Source: Desulfosporosinus sp. (GTDB lineage: Bacteria; Bacillota; Desulfitobacteriia; Desulfitobacteriales; Desulfitobacteriaceae). From it: a stretch of 43,090 bases of DNA. How positions within the stretch are numbered: the first letter of the stretch is position 1; every line of letters begins with the position of its first letter. The notes beneath the pieces were generated by a model. That model was not told the origin of the DNA and searched no databases. It saw only the letters and a list, made by a program, of their open reading frames with translations. This document shows, one piece after another, positions 15,703 through 24,667 of the stretch. The position numbers and the translations under genes are program-made. The DNA is taken from positions 1-43,090 of the forward strand of contig JARLHU010000218.1 of assembly GCA_031292095.1 (NCBI GenBank), in the 5' to 3' direction.

Positions 15703-17199
15703 TTGAAAGATAAGAAAAAATTGATAACTATTCTATATGTACTCTTCATCTTGTTCAATATGGTCTTAAGTCCTAGCTTGATAGTGATTAATGCTTATGC
15801 CTTGATCATGGGGTTGATCATTATTTTCTACATAAAGTGGGAAAAGCCCCCCGAGCTCCTCTATTACTTTGTCCTTTTGTGCTCGGTGTTGGACTTTAGC
15901 TTTAACCTGCCTGTGCTGGGGCGGTTTAACATTTATTATCTGCATATAGCCTTGCTGATCCTCACGATAATTATGGTAATAGCTCGTTTTAAGAAACGGC
16001 CCTTGCCGAAATGGACGGATGTTGCACATAATAAATACTCTTTATTTCTGTTTATTTTTATTGTTTACATGCTTTTATCTGTGACATGGGCCGAGAATCG
16101 TGGCATGGCGCTCAAGTACATGATTAATTACGCCATCATGATTTGTTTCATGCTGGCCGTATACACCTATAATCCCAATCGGGCCAAGGCCAAGGAAACC
16201 CTGAAAGTCTTGCTCTATACTGTAATTCCAGTTTTAGCGATTGGCTCATTCGAAATGATGGGGCTCCGAATGCCGCTCAGAAACATCTACACGGATCATG
16301 ATTTGTATCATTTAGCCGCCTATCTCCGGACGATCCCTACCGTTTTTTTCTATAATCCCAACAACTATGGTGTTTACCTGGTGATGGCGATGTCTTTTAT
16401 CCTTCCCTTTATTGCTTACAATCGCACGAAGGGACGGAATGGGTTATTCTGGGTCATGCAACTTGTGGCTGTGGTTAACCTGATTTTCTGCACGTCCAGA
16501 ACGGCTTATATTGTGATGTTGCTGACTTTAATCGGGTTCGTTCTGTTTTTTGTGGCGACTAAAGAATGGCATAAATTCCGCAGAGTTGCGGCAATGGGAT
16601 TGGTGACTCTAATTGTATTTTACAGTCTGTCTAACGTACCAAGTCTGAGTGTCTACTATGGGAAATTTAACGATACTCCATTTCTTAATGTGCTAAGCTT
16701 TAATAAAGTAGATGTTGGTCAACCGATAGCAGATTTTGAGGCGAATGGGTCAACGGGCGAACGAACATCAATTATTAAAGATATTATTAATGGAGTCTTT
16801 ATAAAGGGGCATCTTCAAGGCTTCGGTGTGAATAACACTGGCATGTACTTAAAAAAGGCCGATAATACGAAAGGAATGGTCAACCCTCATAGTTTATGGT
16901 TCGAAGTGTTAGGGGATTTTGGCGTAGGGATCTTCTTCTATTTTATCTTCATCTACTTGAGCCTCTTGTGGGATCTGCGCAAAGTATATCTTGAAAGTAT
17001 TAAGGACGGGGAATATGGGTTAACCTCCTATTTGGCCGTCAGTTTGATTGGTGCCCTCGGGGGATTCATCTTGACGGCTTTCGCCCCAAGCTCAGTTATA
17101 AGTTTCACACAGATGTGGTTGTTATTTGGGCTGGCCGCGTCCCTGATCATTCGCAGCAGGGTATTCTTGGAAAATCAGACCAAGGCCCCTCTCGAGTAA
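15703..17199 (+). CDS. O-antigen ligase/polymerase-like membrane protein (Wzy/WaaL type)
   Basis: A 498-residue multipass membrane protein with about 12 hydrophobic segments. The large loop in the second half (about residues 310-390, with NGSTGERTSIIKDI and GFGVNNTGMYL) and the following NPHSLWFEVLGDFG are typical of the Wzy_C/O-antigen ligase superfamily, which joins or polymerises lipid-linked glycans outside the membrane. Start is TTG with only a weak GAGAGA upstream, so it is uncertain by a few codons. First gene of a tightly spaced plus-strand run ending at 28971. A second protein of the same class is at 19761; which one is the polymerase cannot be told. Confidence 0.85.
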   Translation: MKDKKKLITILYVLFILFNMVLSPSLIVINAYALIMGLIIIFYIKWEKPPELLYYFVLLCSVLDFSFNLPVLGRFNIYYLHIALLILTIIMVIARFKKRPLPKWTDVAHNKYSLFLFIFIVYMLLSVTWAENRGMALKYMINYAIMICFMLAVYTYNPNRAKAKETLKVLLYTVIPVLAIGSFEMMGLRMPLRNIYTDHDLYHLAAYLRTIPTVFFYNPNNYGVYLVMAMSFILPFIAYNRTKGRNGLFWVMQLVAVVNLIFCTSRTAYIVMLLTLIGFVLFFVATKEWHKFRRVAAMGLVTLIVFYSLSNVPSLSVYYGKFNDTPFLNVLSFNKVDVGQPIADFEANGSTGERTSIIKDIINGVFIKGHLQGFGVNNTGMYLKKADNTKGMVNPHSLWFEVLGDFGVGIFFYFIFIYLSLLWDLRKVYLESIKDGEYGLTSYLAVSLIGALGGFILTAFAPSSVISFTQMWLLFGLAASLIIRSRVFLENQTKAPLE

Positions 17200-17228
17200 G
17201 TTCAGTGGGGCTCTAAGGAGACTAGATT

Positions 17229-18398
17229 GTGCGCATCCTGATTTTGGCTGGCTGGTATCCCAACCAAGAGAATCCCATGAAGGGGATATTTGTCCGGGAG
17301 CAGGCTTTTGCTTTAGCGAAAGCCGGTCTCCCTGTCGCTGTTTTCTACCCTTTCGATGAAGCAATAAACCCTGGAGAGATGAACTATCAAATTGAGGGGA
17401 GTATTCCCGTCTATCGGGCCAATACTCTAGGATTTAGAAATCGCTATCTTGCTCGCTTGGTTAGTTATTATACGGCGCACCAGCGGTTGGCTGAGATTGT
17501 TAAGCTTTTCCGACCGGATTTAATCCACGTTCAAGTCGGCTATCCGGCCGGGATCGTGGCCTATCTCTTCACACGCCACCATAAAATCCCCTATGTCATT
17601 ACAGAACACATGTCTTATCTGCAGGATTATGTGGCTAAATGGCAACATCGGATCCTGCTCACACCGACGTTTGAACAGGCAGCGTATGTTTTGCCAGTCA
17701 GTCAGGCCTTGGCTGAACAGTTCAAGAGTTTCGGCTGGAAGGTGAAGTTGAAGCCGGTACCCAATGTTGTCAACACAGAGCGTTTTACCCCAACAGCTCC
17801 CGGGGCACAAACGAAGAACCCCGCCTTAAAGGATCAAAGGATAGCGCCAAGAACGATTCGCATTCTGTTTGCGGGCAATCTGGATGAAACTCAGATCAAG
17901 GGAGTTCAGTATTTGCTGCCGGCTTTCGCCCAGGTTTGTAGGGAAACCTCGCATCCAAAGCTTCATTTAGATTTGGTGGGTGATGGAGTAAAACGGACCA
18001 CTTATGAAGAACTGACCAAACACTTGGGGATTACTGATTGTTGCACTTTCCACGGGCGAGTAGATCCTCAAGCTATGCCCGAGCTTTATAGGGCATCAGA
18101 TTTTGTAATCCTTCCTTCCTTGAAGGAAACCTTCGGCTGTGTTCTGATCGAAGCTTTGGCAACTGGTAAGCCCGTGCTCGCCACAAACTGTGGGGGCCCT
18201 CAAAGTATTGTGAACGAAAAGGTGGGTCTCTTAGTACAACCAGGGAGCATAGAGGAGCTTGTGCAGGGAATCCGAAAAATGCTCACCAAGCTCGATCAAT
18301 ACAAATCCGCTGAACTTAGGGAATATGCGATCACCCACTACAGTGGGCAAGCGATAGCGGTTAGGTTAATGGAAATTTACGAGAAGGTTTTACAATGA
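17229..18398 (+). CDS. Glycosyltransferase, GT4-like
   Basis: A 389-residue GT-B enzyme that would add a sugar to the growing lipid-linked repeat unit on the cytoplasmic side. The N-terminal LAGWYPNQENPMKGIFVREQ and the C-terminal nucleotide-binding signature LPSLKETFGCVLIEALATG are characteristic of family GT4. Donor and acceptor cannot be read from sequence. The GTG start follows AAGGAG at about 8 bases. It is 30 bases after the previous stop and 18 bases before the flippase. Confidence 0.9.
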   Translation: MRILILAGWYPNQENPMKGIFVREQAFALAKAGLPVAVFYPFDEAINPGEMNYQIEGSIPVYRANTLGFRNRYLARLVSYYTAHQRLAEIVKLFRPDLIHVQVGYPAGIVAYLFTRHHKIPYVITEHMSYLQDYVAKWQHRILLTPTFEQAAYVLPVSQALAEQFKSFGWKVKLKPVPNVVNTERFTPTAPGAQTKNPALKDQRIAPRTIRILFAGNLDETQIKGVQYLLPAFAQVCRETSHPKLHLDLVGDGVKRTTYEELTKHLGITDCCTFHGRVDPQAMPELYRASDFVILPSLKETFGCVLIEALATGKPVLATNCGGPQSIVNEKVGLLVQPGSIEELVQGIRKMLTKLDQYKSAELREYAITHYSGQAIAVRLMEIYEKVLQ

Positions 18399-18416
18399 GA
18401 CGCGTAGAAAGGAACC

Positions 18417-19724
18417 ATGATAACAATGGGTTTTACCAAATCCGTTATGATTACCTTCTTAAGCAACTTACTTTTATTCTTTCTTTCAATTATCAACACG
18501 ACAATACTATCTCGAGTCCTGGGTCCCGCAGGGAAAGGGGTCGTTGACGTTGCGAATAACTTTTTAAGTTTTGCCACACTAATACTCGGAATGGGATTCG
18601 CAGCTTCTAACATTTATTTTTTGGGTAAGAAAAAGGAAAATGTAGATAAGATTTTCGGGAATAATATACTTATCGTTGTTTTAGGACTTATAGTTTTGGT
18701 TCCTTTCTACTTTATTCAGATTCATTGGCAATTTAAGTTTTTGCAAGGAATTACAAACTTCCAGTTACTTGCTATTTTAATTACAGTTCCCTTAATTACC
18801 TTTAAATCGTCGGTGATTAATGTCTTTCTAGGTTTGCAGGACATTGTGGAATACAATCGAATTAATATAGTGGATAAGGTATTAAGCCTTGTTTTGCTAG
18901 CAGTGTTTTTACTGATTGCCGTTAACCCCACAGCGGCTATACTGTCCATCCTAGCAGGAACGACCCTGATCTGTGTTTGGCAAGTGTATATCTTTGTGAT
19001 CGGGCGCGGAATAACCCCTAAGCTGGATTCGCCGCTCATGAAGGTGATGTTGGGGTATGGGCTCAAAGCTCAAGCGGGTAACATCATTCAACGGTTGAAC
19101 TATCGCCTGGATGTTTTTATCGTAGCTTACTTTTTACCGATTGCACAAGTAGGAATCTATGGGATTGCCGTGGTTTTAGGGGAAACCCTTTGGGGGATTA
19201 CTGGAAGTATTGCTACGATCGTTTTCCCGATCGCCTCTTCATCAACAAATAAAGAGGAAATGGTTACTTTTACAAATCAGATTACCCGCGTTAGCTTTTC
19301 AATCATAATCATTTTTTCAATAATAATTGCTTTCATCGGGAAAACGTTTATTATTCTTTGGTTCACGCAAGCTTTTGCGCCAGCATCAGGGGCACTGCTG
19401 TGGCTATTGCCGGGAATTAGCATTTTCTCCGTCTCCAATATTCTAGCGAGCTATTTAGCGGGGGTCGGTCTTGTCGAGAAAAACATTTATTCTTCGATCG
19501 TTTCGGGGATCGTGACTGTCATCTTAGACATTTATCTGATACCGAGGATCGGAATTAACGGGGCTTCAATTGCGACGAGCCTTTCATATATCATCTTCAC
19601 CCTAATGACAATTTGGTTTTATATCCAACACACTCAGGCGCGTTGGCAAGATATTATCCTTCTCAAAGGGTCAGACATTGCGCAAATCAGATCGTTTATT
19701 GCCAATAAAATGAACAAGCGGTAG
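18417..19724 (+). CDS. Lipid-linked oligosaccharide flippase, Wzx-like
   Basis: A 435-residue protein with about 12 membrane helices of the MOP/polysaccharide transporter superfamily. The N-terminal NTTILSRVLGPAGKGVVDVAN and the mid-protein YRLDVFIVAYFLPIAQVGIYG are typical Wzx/RfbX features. It probably turns undecaprenyl-linked repeat units to the outer face for the Wzy-like proteins beside it. The ATG overlaps the preceding AAAGGAACC region with acceptable spacing; an alternative ATG lies 6 bases downstream. Confidence 0.88.
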   Translation: MITMGFTKSVMITFLSNLLLFFLSIINTTILSRVLGPAGKGVVDVANNFLSFATLILGMGFAASNIYFLGKKKENVDKIFGNNILIVVLGLIVLVPFYFIQIHWQFKFLQGITNFQLLAILITVPLITFKSSVINVFLGLQDIVEYNRINIVDKVLSLVLLAVFLLIAVNPTAAILSILAGTTLICVWQVYIFVIGRGITPKLDSPLMKVMLGYGLKAQAGNIIQRLNYRLDVFIVAYFLPIAQVGIYGIAVVLGETLWGITGSIATIVFPIASSSTNKEEMVTFTNQITRVSFSIIIIFSIIIAFIGKTFIILWFTQAFAPASGALLWLLPGISIFSVSNILASYLAGVGLVEKNIYSSIVSGIVTVILDIYLIPRIGINGASIATSLSYIIFTLMTIWFYIQHTQARWQDIILLKGSDIAQIRSFIANKMNKR

Positions 19725-19760
19725 TATACATAAACAGAAAATACTAAGTAATGGGGAGGG

Positions 19761-21095
19761 ATGAGCTTGTTGTGGGTTATATTAGCCATTAGCATTCTGG
19801 CAGTTGGCTGGGGGTGGAAAAACTCACGCTATTTGCTTCCCCTTTTAATTCTGAGCCTACCTTTGGAAATTTCCAAAACTTGGTTTCCTCACTTGTTAAT
19901 TTTAGACAAGTTAGGTGAATTCGTCGGGGTCATCGACTTTGGTCGAATCCTTACCCTGGCGGTTATTGCCTACCTTATTTATAAGCTTCTAAGGTCGAGG
20001 CGCGCAGATCAGTACTTCGGTAATGCCCGCGATCATTTGGCTGAGTGCTTCCGTTCTCCATTGTTTATCGTCTTAGGGAGTTATATTATTTGGGGTGCCT
20101 GCTCACTAATCTGGTCGATGGATCGACTCCAAACTCTAGTTGGTGTAGCTCGTTTAGGCCTGCTTTGGCTCTTAGGAGCAGCTGTTTATTCCTTGGTCAA
20201 ACGTAAAGATGGGCGACTAACAGTACCGGTTGCTTTTGCAGTGGTATCTTCTTCTTTAGCAGTAATCGGTGTCTATGAGCTATTCAGTAAACACTTCATC
20301 TGGTTAAGTGATATTTATCAGCCGATTAGTCGGATAAATGCAACATTTATAGACGCCAACATTTACGCGCGTTTTCTGCTCATCGGTTGTCTGGCTACTG
20401 CTATTTTAATGCTCAACGCGACTAAAGAGGGCAAGCTAATGGGCACCCTAGCTTTAGTCTTCCAGATAGTGGCCCTGATTGGGACCGGATCAAGAACGGG
20501 TTTGGTTGACTTAATCATTGTAGCTTTAGGTCTTGCAGTTTTGGTTCGCCGTCGAGAAGTGATTTTACCGGTCTTAGGAACATTAGCTGTAGCAGGGATA
20601 AGTATTCTGGTCAATTACGGATTGCGTATGCGTGTCCTGGAATTAACAAATTTTTGGGCAGCCTCTACAGAGAGAAAGTATTTGGTTACTTCTGGTTTCC
20701 AGATGTTCAAACAACATCCTATAGCAGGAATAGGTTTAGGTGGATTTCCACATACCATGCTAACTACATATGCTTCTCTAGTCCAAAACGGGGTGATTAA
20801 TTCCCATACAGCTTTGCTTACCACGGCCGCAGAGTTGGGGATCATAGGGTTAGGTATCCTGACAGTCTTTTTCATATATCTCTATGGGCGACTGCCCAGA
20901 GTACGTTCTGCCCTTCGCTTCTCTAATCAACAGTTTCTTGACACCAAGCAATATTATTGGGAGATTTTTGCGGTTCTCGCCATTACAGCAATTTTTATTA
21001 GTGCCCAGGGCGAAGGCCGATTTCTAGAAGACCCGTACTTATGGATATTAATAGGTTATTTGACAGCAGTTCGAAATGTTGAGGAGGTGAGCTAA
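19761..21095 (+). CDS. Second O-antigen ligase/polymerase-like membrane protein
   Basis: A 444-residue multipass protein with about 11 hydrophobic segments. The Wzy_C-type core is visible: GTGSRTGLVDL, then an exterior loop with FKQHPIAGIGLGGFPH, then NSHTALLTTAAELGIIGLG. In related proteins such loops carry the residues for glycan transfer. Sequence similarity to the protein at 15703 looks low outside the family pattern, so this is probably not a recent duplicate. GGGGAGGG precedes the ATG. It is one base from the next gene. Confidence 0.85.
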   Translation: MSLLWVILAISILAVGWGWKNSRYLLPLLILSLPLEISKTWFPHLLILDKLGEFVGVIDFGRILTLAVIAYLIYKLLRSRRADQYFGNARDHLAECFRSPLFIVLGSYIIWGACSLIWSMDRLQTLVGVARLGLLWLLGAAVYSLVKRKDGRLTVPVAFAVVSSSLAVIGVYELFSKHFIWLSDIYQPISRINATFIDANIYARFLLIGCLATAILMLNATKEGKLMGTLALVFQIVALIGTGSRTGLVDLIIVALGLAVLVRRREVILPVLGTLAVAGISILVNYGLRMRVLELTNFWAASTERKYLVTSGFQMFKQHPIAGIGLGGFPHTMLTTYASLVQNGVINSHTALLTTAAELGIIGLGILTVFFIYLYGRLPRVRSALRFSNQQFLDTKQYYWEIFAVLAITAIFISAQGEGRFLEDPYLWILIGYLTAVRNVEEVS

Positions 21096-21096
21096 A

Positions 21097-22170
21097 GTGC
21101 GCTTATGCTTTCTTGGGGACGCCGGCAGCATTCATATGCAACGCTGGATTCACTATTTTTTACAGGCAGGTTATCAGGTGGACGTGATATCCTTTCGTCC
21201 GTGCGAGATCCAGGGGGCTATAGTGCTCCTTGTGGCTCAAGGGCACGGTGGAAGGCTGGCGTATGTCAAGTCTGTCTTTAAAATCCGCAGGCTTATTCGT
21301 GAGATTCAGCCGGATTTGCTCCATGCCCATTATGCGACGAGTTTCGGTTTACTCGCCTTAGTAAGTGGGTTTAAACCGCTTGTTGTCACGGCCTGGGGAT
21401 CAGATGTTTTGGTTGCTCCTAAGGAATCCATGGTTTTGAAATTAATCGTGGAGCAAGTCTTGAAGCACGCTGATGCCCTGACCTCAGATTCCTCAAACAT
21501 GTCGGAACGAATCCGGGAACTTCTTAACGGGCACGAATGTATTCTGAAGACAATCACGATGGGGGTTTCACGGGACTGGTTTGAGCAAATTCCAGATCAA
21601 GAGAAGAAGCCATTACAAATCGTAAGCTTAAGAGGGCATCAGACAAACTACAATATTGACGTACTCATCCGGGCGATGGTCGAAGTGACGCGAGCAGTTC
21701 CCGAGGCTCAACTGATCGTAGCCGGCGAAGGTCCGGAAACGGAAGAACTTAAAGCATTAAGCTCTTCGCTGGGAATGGAAGCCAATGTCCATTTCGTAGG
21801 CCAGCTTCCCCACGAGGCAGTTCAAAGTTATCTGAATGAATCCTCCATCTCCGCAAGTGTGCCCACCTCAGATGCTACCGCCGTTTCCCTCTTGGAGACA
21901 ATGGCTTGCGGTTCATTCCCCATCGTGACGGATTTACCGGCCAATAGGGAATGGGTCGAGGATAATGTGAATGGACTCCTAGTTCCGGTCAAGGACTCTA
22001 ACGCCTTGGCGGCGGCTATTATTCGTGCGCTGGGAGATGCAAGTTTTCGAGATAAAGCTGGAGAGATCAATCGTCAGCGCGTTGGGAATAAGGCGATCTG
22101 GGAAGATAACATGGGCGAAGTAGAAGAACTCTACAAACAACTGCTGGGGCCCAAGAAGGGGATTTCATGA
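21097..22170 (+). CDS. Glycosyltransferase, GT4-like
   Basis: A 357-residue GT-B enzyme. N-terminal LCFLGDAGSIHMQRW, then DLLHAHYATSFG and AWGSDVL; C-terminal SVPTSDATAVSLLETMACG and NGLLVPVKD. It is clearly related to the glycosyltransferase at 25951, with the same DLLHAHYATSFG and AWGSD blocks, suggesting duplication within the locus. The GTG start has GAGGAGG 9 bases upstream, inside the end of the preceding gene. Its stop overlaps the next gene as ATGA, implying translational coupling to the epimerase-like protein. Confidence 0.9.
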   Translation: MRLCFLGDAGSIHMQRWIHYFLQAGYQVDVISFRPCEIQGAIVLLVAQGHGGRLAYVKSVFKIRRLIREIQPDLLHAHYATSFGLLALVSGFKPLVVTAWGSDVLVAPKESMVLKLIVEQVLKHADALTSDSSNMSERIRELLNGHECILKTITMGVSRDWFEQIPDQEKKPLQIVSLRGHQTNYNIDVLIRAMVEVTRAVPEAQLIVAGEGPETEELKALSSSLGMEANVHFVGQLPHEAVQSYLNESSISASVPTSDATAVSLLETMACGSFPIVTDLPANREWVEDNVNGLLVPVKDSNALAAAIIRALGDASFRDKAGEINRQRVGNKAIWEDNMGEVEELYKQLLGPKKGIS

Positions 22171-23156
22171 ATATAATTCAGATGGTCAAAGCCTATTCAG
22201 GAATGATCCTGGGAAAAACAGACTATTGGCATCCCGATATGAATACGAATGAGTCGCTGAATCGAGAGTGCGTTGCTAAGTACCCTGTCGACATGTCGGC
22301 CAAGGCTGAATATGCCGGGGTGTTTGATGAAGAACAGATCCCGCTGGTCGAAATCGATGGACACTTAAGTCATTTATCCGTCACGATTGCCCAGTATGCC
22401 TTGGGTAACTATGACGAGTATCTGAGAACGCACAATCCTCTCTATCGTAAACGGATGCTAGGTTCGGCGGATTGGCTCGTTAAGAATCTGGTAGAGTACC
22501 GAAGCGGGCAGTGGGGATGGATCAATGATCATGATAAAATGGTCTATAACCTGAAAAAGCCTTGGCTTTCAGCCTTATCACAAGGGCAGGCGCTCTCCGT
22601 TTTAGTAAGAGCTTATCAGGAAACAAACGATAAGCTGTATTGGGATACTGGTCAAAAGGCGCTCAAGGCGTTTAGTGTTCCGGTCGCCGAGGGGGGATTG
22701 CTCGCTAAATGGCAAGGCTTAGATTATTTCGAAGAATATCCGTCACAAACCCCTTCCTTTGTTTTGAATGGCTTTATCTTTGCTCTTTGGGGGTTATGGG
22801 AATTTTATTTTATCACCAAGAACTCAGAGGCCAAAGCCTATTACGACTCCGGGCTAAAGACGCTGGAACGTTCTCTGCCAGAGTACCAGGTTCCTTATCT
22901 AAGCTGGTCAAGGTATGATTTGTACCCTTTTAAGGTGACGGATATTGCGAGCATCTTTTACCATAAGCTCCACATTCAGCAACTGAGAGCAATGGCATTA
23001 CTTACAGGAAACGAAAGGTTCAAACAACAAGCAGAAATTTGGGAAAAGGGACGCAAAAACCCTGTCCGATATGTTCTGGCCACGGCCTATAAAATACTTC
23101 ATAAGCTCTCGATTAGCAAGCAGAGCAGTTATGTTCCCAGTGTAAAAAAAGGGTAG
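22167..23156 (+). CDS. D-glucuronyl C5-epimerase family protein
   Basis: A 329-residue protein resembling the C-terminal catalytic (alpha/alpha-barrel) domain of heparosan D-glucuronyl C5-epimerases, which convert D-glucuronate to L-iduronate within a polymer. The conserved blocks are KPWLSALSQGQALSVLVRAY, EEYPSQTPSFVLNGFIFALW and LSWSRYDLYP. No signal peptide is obvious, so it may act on lipid-linked intermediates in the cytoplasm, which is an inference. It overlaps the preceding glycosyltransferase by 4 bases. The substrate may be the GlcNAc(3NAc)A residue made by the wbp genes or another uronate. A weak C-terminal hydrophobic tail is not convincing as an anchor. Confidence 0.85.
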   Translation: MNIIQMVKAYSGMILGKTDYWHPDMNTNESLNRECVAKYPVDMSAKAEYAGVFDEEQIPLVEIDGHLSHLSVTIAQYALGNYDEYLRTHNPLYRKRMLGSADWLVKNLVEYRSGQWGWINDHDKMVYNLKKPWLSALSQGQALSVLVRAYQETNDKLYWDTGQKALKAFSVPVAEGGLLAKWQGLDYFEEYPSQTPSFVLNGFIFALWGLWEFYFITKNSEAKAYYDSGLKTLERSLPEYQVPYLSWSRYDLYPFKVTDIASIFYHKLHIQQLRAMALLTGNERFKQQAEIWEKGRKNPVRYVLATAYKILHKLSISKQSSYVPSVKKG

Positions 23157-23205
23157 ACAAAGTCAGAGGCAAGTCAGTTGTCTTGAGAAACAGGTGAGGA
23201 ATACG

Positions 23206-24639
23206 ATGAAGAAAGTCCTTGTGATTGCGTACTTCTTTCCCCCTCTGGGAGGAAGCGGAGTACAGCGAACCTTAAAGTTCGTCAAATATCTGCCCAACTA
23301 TGGGATACAGCCGCTTGTCAGTACGGTGAAAAGTGGTCATAACTTCGCTTATGATCAGAGTCTCCTGAAAGAGATCCCAGACACGGTACAGGTTCACCGC
23401 TCAAGCAGTTTGGAAACCCTTTGGTTGCGTAGTCTAATCGAAAAGTTTGCTCACTTGCGCAGGTCCCAAGACGTCTCGGTGAACACCTCAGAGAGCAACT
23501 CGGAGAATGTCACTGAAATCGTTAAGGAGAGCAACTCGGAAGAGAGCTTAAATATAGATCCAGGAAAATCGATCAAACAAAGACTTTTTGAGTTCGTTGA
23601 CAATTATCTCTTTATTCCCGACTCAAAAATACGATGGCTCCCGTTTGGATTTCTGAAATCCTTACAGCTTGCTCGCCGAGAACACGTTGATTATCTTTTT
23701 TCTACCTCTTACCCGTATACAACTCATCTCATTGCTTTATTGGTCCATAAGTTGTACAAAAAGCCGTGGATTGCTGATTTTCGAGATCCGTGGGTGGGTA
23801 ATAAAGCGATGCAAAAACAGCTTCCCTTTCGGATTAAACTTGATGCTTGGCTAGAGAATAAGATCGTTCAGAATGCAGATCATCTTGTGAATGTCACACC
23901 CTCCCTGACCGAGATGTACAAAAAACGCTATCCTAAGCAGGCGCAAAAGATGATTACCATTACCAATGGGTTTGATCCCGACGATTTCATTGGGGTCAGC
24001 CCGGTAATACAGAAAAAGTTCACGCTGATACATACTGGAATTATTGCTGAAGCCTATGACATGGAAACCTTCGTAGCAGGGGTAGCTTCTTTCCTTCAGA
24101 GCCAGCCGGAGGCCCGGAGTAATTTCCAAGCTCTTTTTATTGGTTATGTTCCACCAAAATATGAAGAGCTTCTCAAAAATAAATTGCCAGAGCAGGTTAC
24201 GATCCTACCTTATATGAGCCACAAAGAGGTTCTCAACTATCAGGCCGGAGCCCATTTGCTCTTTCTCACGTTTGATCAGAGCGTCGATATCGCCTATTCT
24301 GGAAAAATCTTTGATTATATAGGGGTTGGGAAGCCGATCCTCGGGCTCCTGCCCAAAGGGGTAGCCGCTCAGCTTATCCAGGAACGAAAGCTCGGTACGG
24401 TGGTTCCTTTAGGAAACTCTCTTGAACTTGCCGACGCAGTGAGCCAATATTTTAATATTTGGCTAGATCGTGGGCTAGAAGGGGAACGAGCAGGAACGGT
24501 TATCGATGCTCAAGAAAGACAGCGAGCTAATAATGCTCAAGAAGTTCAGAGTACCGGGGTTCAGGCGACCGCGACCGAAAAGTGCGCAGATTTTAACCGG
24601 GTGAACTTAGCCGGCCAACTGGCCAGCTTAATGAAATAG
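23206..24639 (+). CDS. Glycosyltransferase, GT4-like, with low-complexity insert
   Basis: A 477-residue GT-B protein. N-terminal IAYFFPPLGGSGVQRTLKF is typical of a GT4 subgroup; the C-terminal half has YSGKIFDYIGVGKPILGLLP. Two poorly ordered inserts stand out: a Ser/Asn/Glu-rich stretch (about residues 88-120, with repeated ESNSE) and a Gln/Ala-rich C-terminal extension (about 430-475). An upstream GTG at 23194 extends the frame by four codons, but GGTGAGG at 23192-23198 spaces better to the ATG at 23206. Donor and acceptor unknown. Confidence 0.87.
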   Translation: MKKVLVIAYFFPPLGGSGVQRTLKFVKYLPNYGIQPLVSTVKSGHNFAYDQSLLKEIPDTVQVHRSSSLETLWLRSLIEKFAHLRRSQDVSVNTSESNSENVTEIVKESNSEESLNIDPGKSIKQRLFEFVDNYLFIPDSKIRWLPFGFLKSLQLARREHVDYLFSTSYPYTTHLIALLVHKLYKKPWIADFRDPWVGNKAMQKQLPFRIKLDAWLENKIVQNADHLVNVTPSLTEMYKKRYPKQAQKMITITNGFDPDDFIGVSPVIQKKFTLIHTGIIAEAYDMETFVAGVASFLQSQPEARSNFQALFIGYVPPKYEELLKNKLPEQVTILPYMSHKEVLNYQAGAHLLFLTFDQSVDIAYSGKIFDYIGVGKPILGLLPKGVAAQLIQERKLGTVVPLGNSLELADAVSQYFNIWLDRGLEGERAGTVIDAQERQRANNAQEVQSTGVQATATEKCADFNRVNLAGQLASLMK

Positions 24640-24667
24640 TAGATAGCTAAGAAAAGGAGACCAAGGC

